This document shows positions 54,654 to 64,000 of a stretch of DNA of 64,000 nt, piece by piece. The position numbers were made by a program, and so were the translations under genes. The notes under the pieces are model-generated. The model was not told the origin of the DNA. It saw nothing but the letters and a program-made list of their open reading frames with translations, and made no database searches. Source of the DNA: Cryoendolithus antarcticus. Its lineage: Eukaryota > Ascomycota > Dothideomycetes > Cladosporiales > Cladosporiaceae. Within the stretch, counting starts at the first letter, position 1; each line of letters starts with the position of its first letter. The stretch is taken from contig NAJO01000025.1 in NCBI GenBank assembly GCA_002077065.1, positions 1 to 64,000 on the forward strand, read 5' to 3'.

Positions 54654-54833
54654 TCATTGCAACCGCCGGTATGCCAAGTAGATTGGGATGGCAGACGCTT
54701 CAAGGTGTGGTCGCGCAGCATGATCGGGGATACTGGCGAATAACAGTGACCACATGATAGCTTGCATATTCCATTGGGCAGCATCACCTTGAACGGCCTG
54801 GAGTGGGATGGCCAGGTTGGCACATTGCTGCAT
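54654..54833 (-). pseudogene. Truncated reading frame with TGA, unrecognised
   Basis: The ATG at 54833 begins MQQCANLAIPLQAVQGD and runs 59 codons of helical, coding-like sequence (MWSLLFASIPDHAARPHLEA) to a TGA at 54654. The same frame then continues with SQHVAIECSLRHAMAKVLTA before a second stop. Further minus-strand pieces downstream continue in other frames. I do not recognise the family. Confidence 0.35.
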
Positions 54834-56027
54834 CTATATATACCCTGCCATAGTCATTGGGATTGCGCACGTGTAGGTACAGCTGTAAATTCGTCGACGA
54901 AAGCGAAGCGTACTCTCTAGGGCCATGATTCGTATGAAACATAGGCATGCTACGCCGTAGTGACGCTGTTATGATAGTCCGAGCAATGGCAGCACAGAGC
55001 GTGGCTTTTGCACGTCGATTGGCGGTACGGTGCGAGACTAGGCTGTGGAGAAATCGATCTACCGGGGCCATCGCCATTGCGCCCAATTCGCTGAAATGCG
55101 GTCTGTGTTGCGGTCGCAGGAGTTGTGTTACCGTCGCTCTGCTGCAGGCCTCCGCTGTTGTACGACACGGCACAGGGTGGGCAAGGCTACGGTACTGCGA
55201 CCTGATACAACTGTCCAACGCACTGCAGTGCCCATGAGAGTCCTGAAATCCATGCCCCATGGGCTCTAGGGTGGATCGGTCACGAGTCGGGCAGCAGTTC
55301 GCTGTCATACTTTGGCCTTCCCCACGCCTGTTGCATGTCCAGATACAGTGCCGTGCTGACCGAATCACTATGGTGCCTCGGTGCTCCTCCTCGCTAGTTG
55401 CAGAGCTGGAATCTGGATCGCGGCGTCGTCAAGATTCATTTGCAACAGCGTCTGAGCTTTACGCCTCCTCCACCGGGACATAGCACCCTCGCAAGCCTCA
55501 AACCCAACACAAATCGCAACTGCTGCTATCGCTAGCGCATCGAGGTCGTGTCTTACTTTCGGAAGACCCTGCCACGGCTTGGGGACCAGTCTCTTCCTGA
55601 TCGTGGAGAACTCCTCTGCCCACGCGCCGTACCGTTGATCCGCTGGCGTACCTAGCGGAAGACCTTAATTCTCTCGTCTCCGCACCCGGGTGCACATCAT
55701 AAGCTCACGCCTGCCCGCGCGACGGACTTTGACGTCCCGGCTGCAGCACCGCTCACCTCACTCTCTCGTGTCCTGCATTTCGCCTGCAGGGAGCAGCATG
55801 CCTAGTGGCGCTCAAGCAGTCTTCCACGCCCGCATGCTGCTACCGCTGTTCGCACTACCGTCAAACGCTACAGCCGCCAGTGTGCCGTAAGCGTTCAGCC
55901 ACACGTCACTCTTTTGCGGTTGCGCAAGATCGACACTCATTCGTTACATTGTCACCGCAAACAGGCTTTACCACCGTTCGACAAGCGCATTGTTCGACGT
56001 TCTCAATCCGCTAGCCTCCGGCTGGCG

Positions 56028-57784
56028 ATGAGTGTCGCAGTCATGGGCGACGAGCAGCATGGCATGCCCTATCACTCGTCCCCTCCGACGACTTGGGTTC
56101 AGACAACACACGTGTATCCACACTCGCATCACGGCACGCCAGCACAAGAGTACGCTGGCTTCAATTTTGAGCTTCCACAGCCAGCGCCCGTCGATCCGAA
56201 CACATTCCCTTTGAGCTACCAGCAGCGACCTACACTACAGCAACTACAACCACTGGTGATGCCACAATGGCCATCAATGCTGAACAACCAGTCTCACTCG
56301 ACCTTCGCACCGATGTATCCACAGCCAGTGCAACCTTTACAGCCGATGCAGCTGCCAACGCCCATTTCAGCTGGCGGCTCACGATCAGCGACGACCCCAC
56401 GGAAGACATTGACGGACGCCGACCGACGACGGATGTGTCAGTACGCAGAGGAGAACCCGACTGCGAAGCAGACTGAAATCGGCAGTACGTCTCAAGTTCT
56501 CTGCAGTGGTATGACCGTTCACTGACAAGGCGACAGCGAGATTCGGTGTTGAACGAAGGTTTGTTCTATCGGGCTTATACGCATACTCCTCTCGGGTGAT
56601 TAACATCTTGATAGCACTGTGTCTAAAGTCTTGCGACAGAAGGAGAAGTTTCTCCTGCAAGACGATGGCAGCCGATCCCCTATGAAGCGGGCGAAAGGTC
56701 GATCGCCAGACATCGAGCGAGCACTGGCCGTGTGGGCGAAAAACCAGGTAATTATGAATCGCGAAATGCGATGACTTGCGCTGACAATGCGAAGGAACGA
56801 AAAGGTCTGCCTTTAACGAACGATCTGATCCGCGAGAAGGCGCAGGCTTTCTCGACGACTTCATCTAGTCCAGACTCACAGCCTGTCTTTGGCGCCAGCT
56901 GGATCGAAAAGTTTAAGCTGAACAATAATCTGCTGGGCGCACGATCAAGGAAGAGCTCACTTGCACCGGATGACGCAGATGCCATCCCGGGAGTGCAGTC
57001 TTCAGGTCCAACGCCTAGCGGCACATCGCCTGTGTCCCCACACGGTCTAGGATCGGAATCGCCAGCAGTACTGCACAGCGTCCAGAGTCAAGAGAGCCTG
57101 AAGACGCGAAGTCCGGACAGCTATCACGAGCTCGCGAGCAGAGGCGCGCTACACTCGCAAAGCCATACATCGCTGAAAAGCGCATGCACAGACACAGCGC
57201 CTTCATCTTTCTCACCTGGTCCCCTGAGTCCAACATCTCCTTTCTTCACACCAGACTCCGGCACTGCACCGGGCCCTTTCATGCCTCAACTGAACCGACC
57301 GATCCTGCCAGCAACGGCAAGAGAGAATTCGCAACGACCACGAAGCCAGACCTTCCCGATGCTGGATCATTTCATGGCCGGCGTACCTGGTTCAGCAGCT
57401 GGCGACCCATCGACACCAAGATACACGACCTCTCCGGTACTTGACTCGCCGATGGATGACTCCTCAGATCCGCTGCTGACCCTGAACTCAACTCTCCATC
57501 TCACGCATGACAATCAACGGCCTCATACTGTTACGCCTGCAGAGACTATGGGTCCACCTCCCCTGCCTTCACTTGCATCCCGGGAAGCACGGCGAAGTAG
57601 CATTGGGACCGCTATCACGACCTCGTCAGTCCAAGTGGCTACGAGTCCAGAAGAAGCAAGGCGTGCGTTGGAGGTCGTGCTGGGCTTCTTCGAGCAACAG
57701 CCGCACGGCTATCTGGACTTGCAGGAGAGCGTCACCATCGGCAAGCTGATGGAGAAGCTCAAGTTGCAGTCGCACGGTACTTGA
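56028..57784 (+). CDS. CENP-B-type helix-turn-helix DNA-binding protein
   Basis: Four exons join in frame: 56028-56484, 56537-56558 (22 bp), 56615-56747 and 56795-57784, for 533 residues. The N-terminus is rich in Gln, Pro and His. A Tc5/CENP-B N-terminal HTH follows at about 135-180 (RKTLTDADRRRMCQYAEENP, then FGVERSTVSKVLR). A second CENP-B HTH segment spans about 190-250 (RSPDIERALAVWAKNQERKGLPLTNDLIREKAQAF). The rest is Ser/Pro-rich and disordered, ending in a short helix GYLDLQESVTIGKLMEKLKLQ. There is no DDE transposase domain, so this is a domesticated-type regulator rather than an active pogo-like element. The targets are unknown. Confidence 0.88.
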
Positions 57785-58299
57785 GCGAAATCCCTACCCA
57801 CACCGATCTGGAACAGATATTCGTCCGACGCAAAGTGTACTCCTATACCCACCAAGACCTCACGACCCCCGCAACTTTGCATTTCTCAGCATTGCTTCTA
57901 ACGATTCCTACACTTCGCGTTCTTCGCTTCTCATGCCTACAGCATTCGGCATTGCACCCACGACAGGGTCGATTTTGCATTTTATACCACTTCATCCGAA
58001 TTTTTCGGCATTGCATTTATTCCACGGGCATTATCATCATCATTTACGGCCACGTCACGGCAAGACTGAAAGACAGGACACTATGCTGCCCACGCGGCTT
58101 TGGATAGGACCAGGGAAAAGGAGGGAAGAACAGAAAGGGGAGTGCGGATGGCTGTACAGAGGTCCAGGGAAGAGGGCAGAAGACACTTCGCTCGCGCGAT
58201 TTCGGCACCATGTTGCATCTATGCTGACTGACTTGAGAGTTGTATATGGCATGTCCGGTGTCTATTTCGCGTTCACGCTCCTCTTTCACTCATCACCGA
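57785..58299. other. Convergent 3' region
   Basis: A 515-bp stretch between the convergent CENP-B-type and PXA genes; nothing else was recognised. Confidence 0.4.
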
Positions 58300-61030
58300 T
58301 CACTCCATAGAGGCTTCCGAGATCTCAGGGAACAGTCTTACTGCTATCAACTCGATGATCGAGATGATGAGATGCTTGTTCACATACTCGTCTCCGATCA
58401 TCTCCAGGCTTTCCTCGACATCTTTATGCATTAAGCTGACATTGTCTGTAGCGAAGAAGCGACTCCTCACAAAGTCTGGTATGGCTTCTACGATCACCCT
58501 TGCGCACTCGGCTTTGATAGCCAGGACTTCTCCGGGCGTGGGAGGCGCTCGCGCGGGCGCTAGAGCATTGTTGGGAAACAGCGCGAGGCGTATGTTCTGC
58601 AGCGCGGGTGGCAGCAAAGCAGGGTCGAGCAAGCGCGTGTGGATGGTGTGGGAGAGGAGTCTGCGTGGTGAGAGAGGTCGTCAGTGAATGTATAGGTGCT
58701 GCAATGCAATGCAGTGTCATGCATTCCAGGTAACGATTTGCAAGAGAAGCATGCATTGATTTGCGAAGACACGAGCAATATGACAGGCTCGTGCAGCATG
58801 AGGTGCATGTACAACAGCGTAAGCGAGTCGGAAGGTTGGGGTCGAGGTGCATATGACGAGGATCAAGTGTTGGACCTTCAGTCGGCGTATGAGAGCGCGA
58901 GGGTGCATTGTAGCTGTCTCAGTGGTGCGTTTTTGTGTCAGGTGGATATACGTTCCAAAACGCACTCCGACCTCGCGCTGCAATCATTCTGCGATAGCCG
59001 TTGACGCCACCCTCGTCGGGCATGTGCGACGCCTAATGTTGGCTCTATATTGAACGGGCGTTTGGGTTCACGCCGCACGGCATAATCGGAGGGCCGCGCG
59101 GGAGAACCTGGAGACAGGTGAGATCGGCCAGGCCCGAGCCTCGGAATGTGGACCGGGTAATCCGGGATCGATATATTACATCGAGATTGTAAGCCGAGAA
59201 CCACTCCACTCGACCATACACGTGGTATTCGAGTGAGCAAGGTGGCTGCCCAACCCCCAAATTATTGCAAGTTCAATTTGTTGGCGGCCTTCGGAAATGA
59301 CACGCGTGTGCGTTTTGGCGATGTAGCTTGCATGAGGAGAGATCCAAGCCAGCCTTCGTTGAGTCGATATACATCTGACGTCCAGACTTCTGCGGGGAAG
59401 ATGTCGCAGCAGGTGCGGCCGGAAGAACGCCTTCATGCATGTCGATAAGGTAGGGGCGGCCCGTGTAAGCATGGCATTGGCCCGAGCCAGGTCATGTGAG
59501 CAGAAATGCATGCGTAGACCCGCTCGTGGCTTTGTCCGTCTCGCGAATGACAATTCGCAACAAAGGAATTGCGATTCATAGCGTAAGCTGCAGTGTGCTT
59601 TTGGCGATTCCCGCCAGAGCTCAAGACATCATCGGTGGGCGTTGGTCTCGTGATGGGATCATGGGAATTGGGGAGAGTGGGCTTACCTGTCCAATCTGCT
59701 GTTTGTGCCACCAACTTGCCCGGGTCCGAATCTCAGAAGCCACTGCGTAAGTGACAGCAAGCCTGTCAGCCAAGGCATTCGCAAATCTAGACGTGTCAGC
59801 AATGCTATGCATGGCCAGACACGCATTGCGAGGATTGGTGGTGTTTCATTCCCGTCAGCTGATCGATTCATGGGTCGCGAGTGGACATCTGGGTTTTCCA
59901 CCATAGTTGTAGACCTGTCATACATGAAGCTGGCATCTATAGTCATTGAGTGGACGCGACTCGCGCGTGCAGGCAGTCTAGCAGCGTGGACTAGAGCGAC
60001 GACAGCTGCACGTGAGATCAGCGATGCAAATGAGACGACTTGTAGAAACGCCCAGAATCCACGACTCAGGGTGTCAGAGATTTTCTCCCTCGATAGACCT
60101 CCTTTAGAGTCGGGCCGATCTCGCGTCTCGTCGAGCAGACCGAATTGTTCCAGGCGATCAATCTGTGGCGCTTCAGCCTGTTGGTGAGGTTTCAAACGTG
60201 GGCGAAGTGCATATATGAGTTTCGTGACACCTTCCCAAAGTAGCCAGCTTTCGGAGGCTTTACCGCAGACGCTCTTGCACAGTATAAGCTCGGACAACAC
60301 TTCAGCAACCAGTGCATGCAGTGTCGGATTGTCGATATCCTCCGGTGGCAGTACGAGCGGAAGCACTCGGTCTATCAGCATCTGACACCACGCATTTTCG
60401 TTTTCGGCCTGCTCTACCAGAAGCTCCGCAGTAAGAGGATCTGGAGTCAGTGCATTGTGTGGGCGCAGCGTATGAAAAATCGTCCGGATGGCATCCCGGC
60501 CATAGGCCTTACTAGCATTTGTACGGGCTACCTCGACGGCTAGATGAATGTGAGTACAATGCCCTGCTTGAACGGCCTTACAGATGCACCGTACCGCTGA
60601 GATGCGCACTGAAGAGGCTAGGGAGCTCGTCAAGCAACATGCTCTCGAGATCGACATGCCGCAGTCGCTGCTCGAGGTTTCGAGTGCAATGCGCGATGAT
60701 TTGGACGACTTCGTTTGCGAAATCATGATCAGGCGTGATCTTGGCGTACCATGACTGTACGAAGATATCGAGCACAATCGCGATCAGTGCATAGAGCTGG
60801 AAGTCGACCTCGTTGGAGCTAGTCAACGGCGGTAGAAGGCGATCCAACGGCAGCTCAGAGGTTTGCATACCTGTGCCGTTGGTCGTTGAATCGGCGGGAG
60901 GGTGAGCGCATAGAATCCTCTTGATGTAGTCTTCCGTTGCAGGATCAGTCGTTCTTCGTTGAGGAGTGCTGCTACCCTGCTTGCTGGCCTGACGGCTGTG
61001 CCTCCCTAGGCGTCGCGTAGCCAGTGCCAT
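58300..61030 (-). CDS. PXA-domain protein
   Basis: Three exons join in frame: 61030-60595, 60539-59687 and 58660-58300, for 549 residues. A basic N-terminus leads to TDPATEDYIKRILC and a PXA (PX-associated) domain over about residues 40-220, with FVQSWYAKITPDHDFANEVVQII near its start and HLAV/VEVARTNASKAYGRD after the first intron. Hydrophobic stretches around 320-420 may be membrane-associated. PXA domains occur in sorting nexins, but no PX domain follows here; fungal PXA-only proteins act at endomembranes. The first intron is 55 bp. The second, 59686-58661, is 1,026 bp with a GTAAGC donor and GCAG acceptor, far longer than any other here. Confidence 0.87.
58661..59686 (-). other. 1,026-bp intron of the PXA gene
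   Basis: Flanking exons keep one protein frame across it. The interior has only chance-length frames (the longest, 125 codons, at 59176-59553 minus, resembles nothing). I found no terminal inverted repeats or snoRNA box set that I can defend. Confidence 0.7.
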
Positions 61031-61493
61031 AGAGCTGTTGTCCTAGCATTGCGTTCGTAATTGCGCCTCTGAATAGATATCGATGACCGATTTGTCTGCT
61101 ACATCAACGGAGAGACTATGAACGGCTGCATGGCGAGGCAAGACCACTCGAAGCTCGCTGACTAAGCACCTTCTGAACCTGCTTCTGTGCTCTACTACAT
61201 CAATTATAAACTCCAAAATGCGATCAATTGTTTTCGACGCATTGGTGATAGCAGACTTACCATCGCACATCAGCATAATATCAGCATAGTATTAGCAGTG
61301 GACGTCCGAGATTAATCAGTAGCGCGGCAGTCTCCGGAATCGTTCACACAAGGGTCGGAAAGATGCCGCGGAACCCAACATTCCCCTCTACGAGCAATAT
61401 CAGACTATCAGCGTAGGAGCAGCAGCGAGTGTACTGGAATTAAATCAAAAGGTCTCCATTCCTTCGTCGATACCAAGGTTGCCGAAGCCAAAA
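61031..61493. other. Divergent promoter region
   Basis: A 463-bp region between the PXA gene and the coiled-coil gene. A 77-codon minus ATG frame at 61043-61276 is not supported by any resemblance. Confidence 0.4.
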
Positions 61494-62162
61494 ATGGGCT
61501 CCCCCACTGGAAACGCATCACCAGCTGGCAGTTCATCATATGGCCGCTACGCAAGCTATGTCCCGCACGATGTGCCGTACAATGATGCCTACGAGAATGC
61601 GATCATGCATATCACGCTGCATCCTGATCCAAATGCCAAGAAAGGCATTCGCGTGATCCCTGAGGGTAGCAATGAGCAACCACAGGAAGGCATCTCTGTC
61701 CGTGCTGCGGACATCTTATGGGAAAGTCTTCCGGTGATTGCAGAGACAGATCATCCACTACCTCTTGACGATCCGCGCCGCATTTATGCCAGTCAGGTTC
61801 CTGGTATCCTACTTACCCACCCTGGAGGCTATCATGAAGGGGGACCAGGTCTTGACCCCGAAATGGACACTTTCGCCGAAGACTTTACATCACGTCACGG
61901 TGAAGTCCAGAATTCTGCACAACTGAAAGTGGCTAAAGACAAGGATGTCAAAGCCAACTTGGAGCTGCTGAAGAAGCAGATGCTGGATCGGCAGAAAGCT
62001 GTGGAGCATAATGCGAAGATTCATTCTCAGCTGAAGGCGCTCACGGAGCAGCACGAGCTGGAGCTGAAGCTGCTAAAGAACTCGGCGGACGAGCAGAGAG
62101 TGAAGCGAGAGGCTCGTGAAAGAAAGAAGAGGGAGAGGGAAGCTGCGGCTGGGACGAAGTGA
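61494..62162 (+). CDS. Conserved-looking hypothetical protein with C-terminal coiled coil
   Basis: A single exon of 222 codons from the ATG at 61494. I do not recognise a named domain. The N-terminal half is globular-looking with YENAIMHITLHPDPNAKKG and VPGILLTHPGGYHEGGPGL; the C-terminal 80 residues form a strongly charged coiled coil (NLELLKKQMLDRQKAVEHNAK through REARERKKRERE). No signal peptide or membrane segment. Codon use matches its neighbours. A short upstream exon is possible because the frame is open to 61479 with no ATG. Confidence 0.7.
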   Translation: MGSPTGNASPAGSSSYGRYASYVPHDVPYNDAYENAIMHITLHPDPNAKKGIRVIPEGSNEQPQEGISVRAADILWESLPVIAETDHPLPLDDPRRIYASQVPGILLTHPGGYHEGGPGLDPEMDTFAEDFTSRHGEVQNSAQLKVAKDKDVKANLELLKKQMLDRQKAVEHNAKIHSQLKALTEQHELELKLLKNSADEQRVKREARERKKREREAAAGTK

Positions 62163-62223
62163 CCACGATCTAACGCTCGCCACGCGGACCTGGTTTTCCG
62201 GAACTGGGTGACCTAGGTCGATT

Positions 62224-63217
62224 CTATGCTAAGTCGAGATTAGTTTTGCAAGTGACGTGAAAGCCAGGCACGGAGTCTGCAAATTTGTACATTACTAAAA
62301 TCTTCAGGCGTGAGATACCAAAACTCCATGCTCTCATAGGCTTACTCCCACCGCTTCTACGCCGTCTCATAAGCGCACATAGTCGCTGATAGCCGCCAAA
62401 TCCGCCTCCCATTCTCCTGCGAGATGGACCGCGCGCACGAAGATCACCAGGCCGATGTCGAGATAGACCTGGATTCGTCCGAAATCCGCCAGGCGTTCCG
62501 GGTGGAAACGCACGATACATTTCATCCATCTCGGGCAGCATACCACCACCCAATCCCACCGGCGTGCGGCCTCCACCTCCATCTCTCGGACGCGGCATTC
62601 TGCCTCTGCGCGGCATGTCGCAGTCTTCATCGTCCATGTCGGCATACCTGTGCCTCCTCCCGCCTCTAGCCCCGACTCCACGCCTCCGACGCCAGCCACC
62701 ACCAAAATCATCAAGTTGAGCAAGCATCATCATCTCGACCAATTCGCCCATGCCGCCACCACCCATACCACCTCGCGTCATCCCGCCGAACCCACTAGAG
62801 CCGAAGATCAGCCCGCCGGGTGTTCCCATGCCCGTCCCAAATGGACTCATCGGCATCGATGCAGAGCCGAAAGGATTCAGTCCCGGCGTCATCATGCCCG
62901 TCTCAAATGGATTGATCGGCATCGGCGCCTGGCCAAAGGGATTCGGTGTCATCATGCCTGCTCCAAAGGGGCCGAAAGGTGACATGCCCAGTGGAGGACC
63001 GAAGGGATTCATCATCTGAGGTGAGGGACTAGAAGGGCCGAACGGGTTCATGGCCCCTGGCGGTCTCAGGGGGGTGGACCCAAGGCTGTCGCCATATTTG
63101 GAAGTGATGGTCTGGAAGGGTTGAAGGGATTTATACCGCCTGAAGTCATCAAGGGATTATGCCACCTGGAATCATCGGGAAGCCTTGCATGCCCACGGGG
63201 AAACCGAAGGGATCCAT
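62224..63217 (-). pseudogene. NPFG-repeat, Gly/Met-rich ORF with two frame breaks
   Basis: The open part 63051-62224 (275 codons) begins MNPFGPSSPS and has about eight copies of the [MP]-NPFG or SPFG motif over 115 residues. A Gly/Arg-rich part (GGWRRRRGVGARGGRRHRY) and a proline-glycine tail follow. Similar coding (MDPFGFPVGMQGFPMIPGG...) starts at an ATG at 63217 and continues with GGINPFNP, but it changes frame twice: at 63153-63163 (one A fewer than the sister repeat) and at a G6 run 63069-63074. NPF motifs bind EH domains of endocytic proteins, so a link to endocytosis is possible. Either a damaged gene or two homopolymer errors. Confidence 0.5.
62700..63051 (-). repeat. Degenerate NPFG-encoding tandem repeats
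   Basis: Irregular repeats of about 30-45 bp encode FGxxMxPFGxG units, for example PNPFGQAPMPINPFETGMMT followed by PGLNPFGSASMPMSPFGTGM. The copies vary in length but keep the frame. Confidence 0.7.
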
Positions 63218-63660
63218 GTCTTCGGGCGCGCGAAATTGGAATTCCAATGGACGATATAGTAGTATGGCAGACCTGGTGAAGGCTACCGAGTTGATTGAGA
63301 AATGCTTGATCGACGATAGATAAGGGCTAAAGAAGTAAAGAGTGTACTAAAAGAGATGGACGATGGATGACAGATTGAGAGAACCGTCTGTGTTTTCACG
63401 CAGTGATCGGCGAAAGTCTGATCTCATACATTGCATTGCCTGCTCTGCCCGTGCGTCCGTTTTCTCAGCGTCAGCGTGATATACACTGCGATAGCCGTAT
63501 CGGCCTGTGAGCACTCGGAGACCGCTACATGTGAACACTGTCAGAGGCCATACCATCAGAGATGGACTCTCCAGCAAGATGCCCAAACCATCTCGGAGGT
63601 TATGCTTGTGAATCGCCATCACAATTGTGTGATCGCATAGCGACACGCAAACCCTTAGCT
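63218..63660. other. Intergenic gap
   Basis: A 443-bp stretch between the NPFG ORF and the right-edge gene; a 100-codon minus frame at 63347-63646 has no support. Confidence 0.4.
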
Positions 63661-64000
63661 CTAGTCCGATTCATCGGCCTCATAACGTGCGGTCAATGGC
63701 ATGTCACACTCGAGATCCGACCTCTCTTGATACGTCGCCCAATTTCTTCGGTCGGCCAGCGCAGAAGTAATGTTTTTGTTGCAATCTGGGAACTCGCACA
63801 AGCCCAGCTCATGGTCGAAGTCGTCCACGCGGGTGAACTCGATACGCTGAAATTGACAGAATGGACAGCTGAACACCTTGATGGTATCGTTGAGAGACTG
63901 AGCCACGTTATAGAGTACTTCGGCCGCCAGGTCTGGTGTGTCTGCAAGCAGACGCTTGAATGCGAGCTTCTCCTTGTCCGAAGCCCATTTTCCCATCTTC
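63661..64000 (-). CDS. Unrecognised protein, possibly partial at right edge
   Basis: An open minus-strand frame ends at 63661 and runs to the window edge. It encodes MGKWASDKEKLAFKRLLADT if the Met at 63996 is the start, or continues upstream outside the window. It includes zinc-ligand-like pairs, FSCPFCQFQ and LCEFPDCNK, spaced by 27 residues, and an acidic end (YEADESD). I do not recognise the family. Confidence 0.5.
   Translation of the reverse strand, partial: KMGKWASDKEKLAFKRLLADTPDLAAEVLYNVAQSLNDTIKVFSCPFCQFQRIEFTRVDDFDHELGLCEFPDCNKNITSALADRRNWATYQERSDLECDMPLTARYEADESD

Larger units (their letters stand above)
52657..56027. other. Gene-poor stretch with scrambled coding fragments
   Basis: 3.4 kb without an intact gene. 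Coding-like fragments are seen on both strands (53277-53744 minus, 53726-54047 plus, 54069-54266 minus, 54279-54551 minus, 54654-54833 minus). Adjacent minus-strand pieces lie in different frames and are separated by stops. No transposon ends or long repeats were recognised. The last 300 bp form the 5' region of the CENP-B-type gene. Confidence 0.5.

Noticed and set aside
56028..57784. pogo/Tc5-like transposon
   Set aside because: Both CENP-B-type HTH segments are present, but there is no DDE catalytic domain and no terminal inverted repeats; the gene has normal short introns.
59176..59553. Nested gene inside the long PXA intron
   Set aside because: The 125-codon frame has irregular, Arg/His/Ser-rich composition and no family resemblance; it is of chance length for this base composition.

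Overview
The window is nuclear DNA of a filamentous ascomycete, most likely a Dothideomycete. Genes are compact and carry introns of about 45-60 bp with GTRAGT-type donors, CTRAC-type branch sites and YAG acceptors. The gene set (TORC1 subunit Kog1/raptor, the SEA-complex protein Mio, Tea1-type kelch protein, DUF3074, PXA and FSH1-family proteins) is fungal. No rRNA, tRNA, CRISPR array or intact transposon was recognised. All exon boundaries are by-eye models; nearly all multi-exon models close in frame.

0-14 kb: a left-edge alpha/beta-hydrolase, a DUF3074 protein, an FSH1-type serine hydrolase, a FAD-dependent oxidoreductase, an F-box protein and a large kelch/coiled-coil polarity protein (Tea1 type). 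15-26 kb: an orphan gene with an in-frame TAG, Kog1, a damaged PHD-finger gene and a six-exon amino-acid permease. 27-31 kb: a large dynamin-like (SLIP-GC-like) GTPase locus with four in-frame stops and an 8-bp duplication. 32-36 kb: EFG1 and Mio share a short divergent promoter. 36-50 kb: secreted GH3 beta-glucosidase, GNAT acetyltransferase, alpha/beta hydrolase, a RAD51-family paralogue, a ferric reductase and a peroxisomal-type acyl-CoA ligase. 49.9-55 kb: an RBR/IBR zinc-finger locus with at least four in-frame stops but an intact splice frame, then scrambled coding fragments. 56-64 kb: a CENP-B-type HTH protein, a PXA-domain gene with a 1,026-bp intron, a short coiled-coil protein, an NPFG-repeat ORF with two frame breaks, and a partial gene at the right edge.

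Intact core genes alternate with damaged loci. In three loci (orphan 15.4 kb, GTPase 27-31 kb, RBR 49.9-52.7 kb) the lesions are mainly single in-frame TAG/TAA codons, none TGA, while splice sites and reading frame survive. CpA-to-TpA mutation of the RIP type would give this pattern; it is the most interesting signal here. TORC1 itself (Kog1) and its upstream regulator (Mio) lie within about 11 kb of each other, with a ribosome-biogenesis factor (EFG1) beside Mio.
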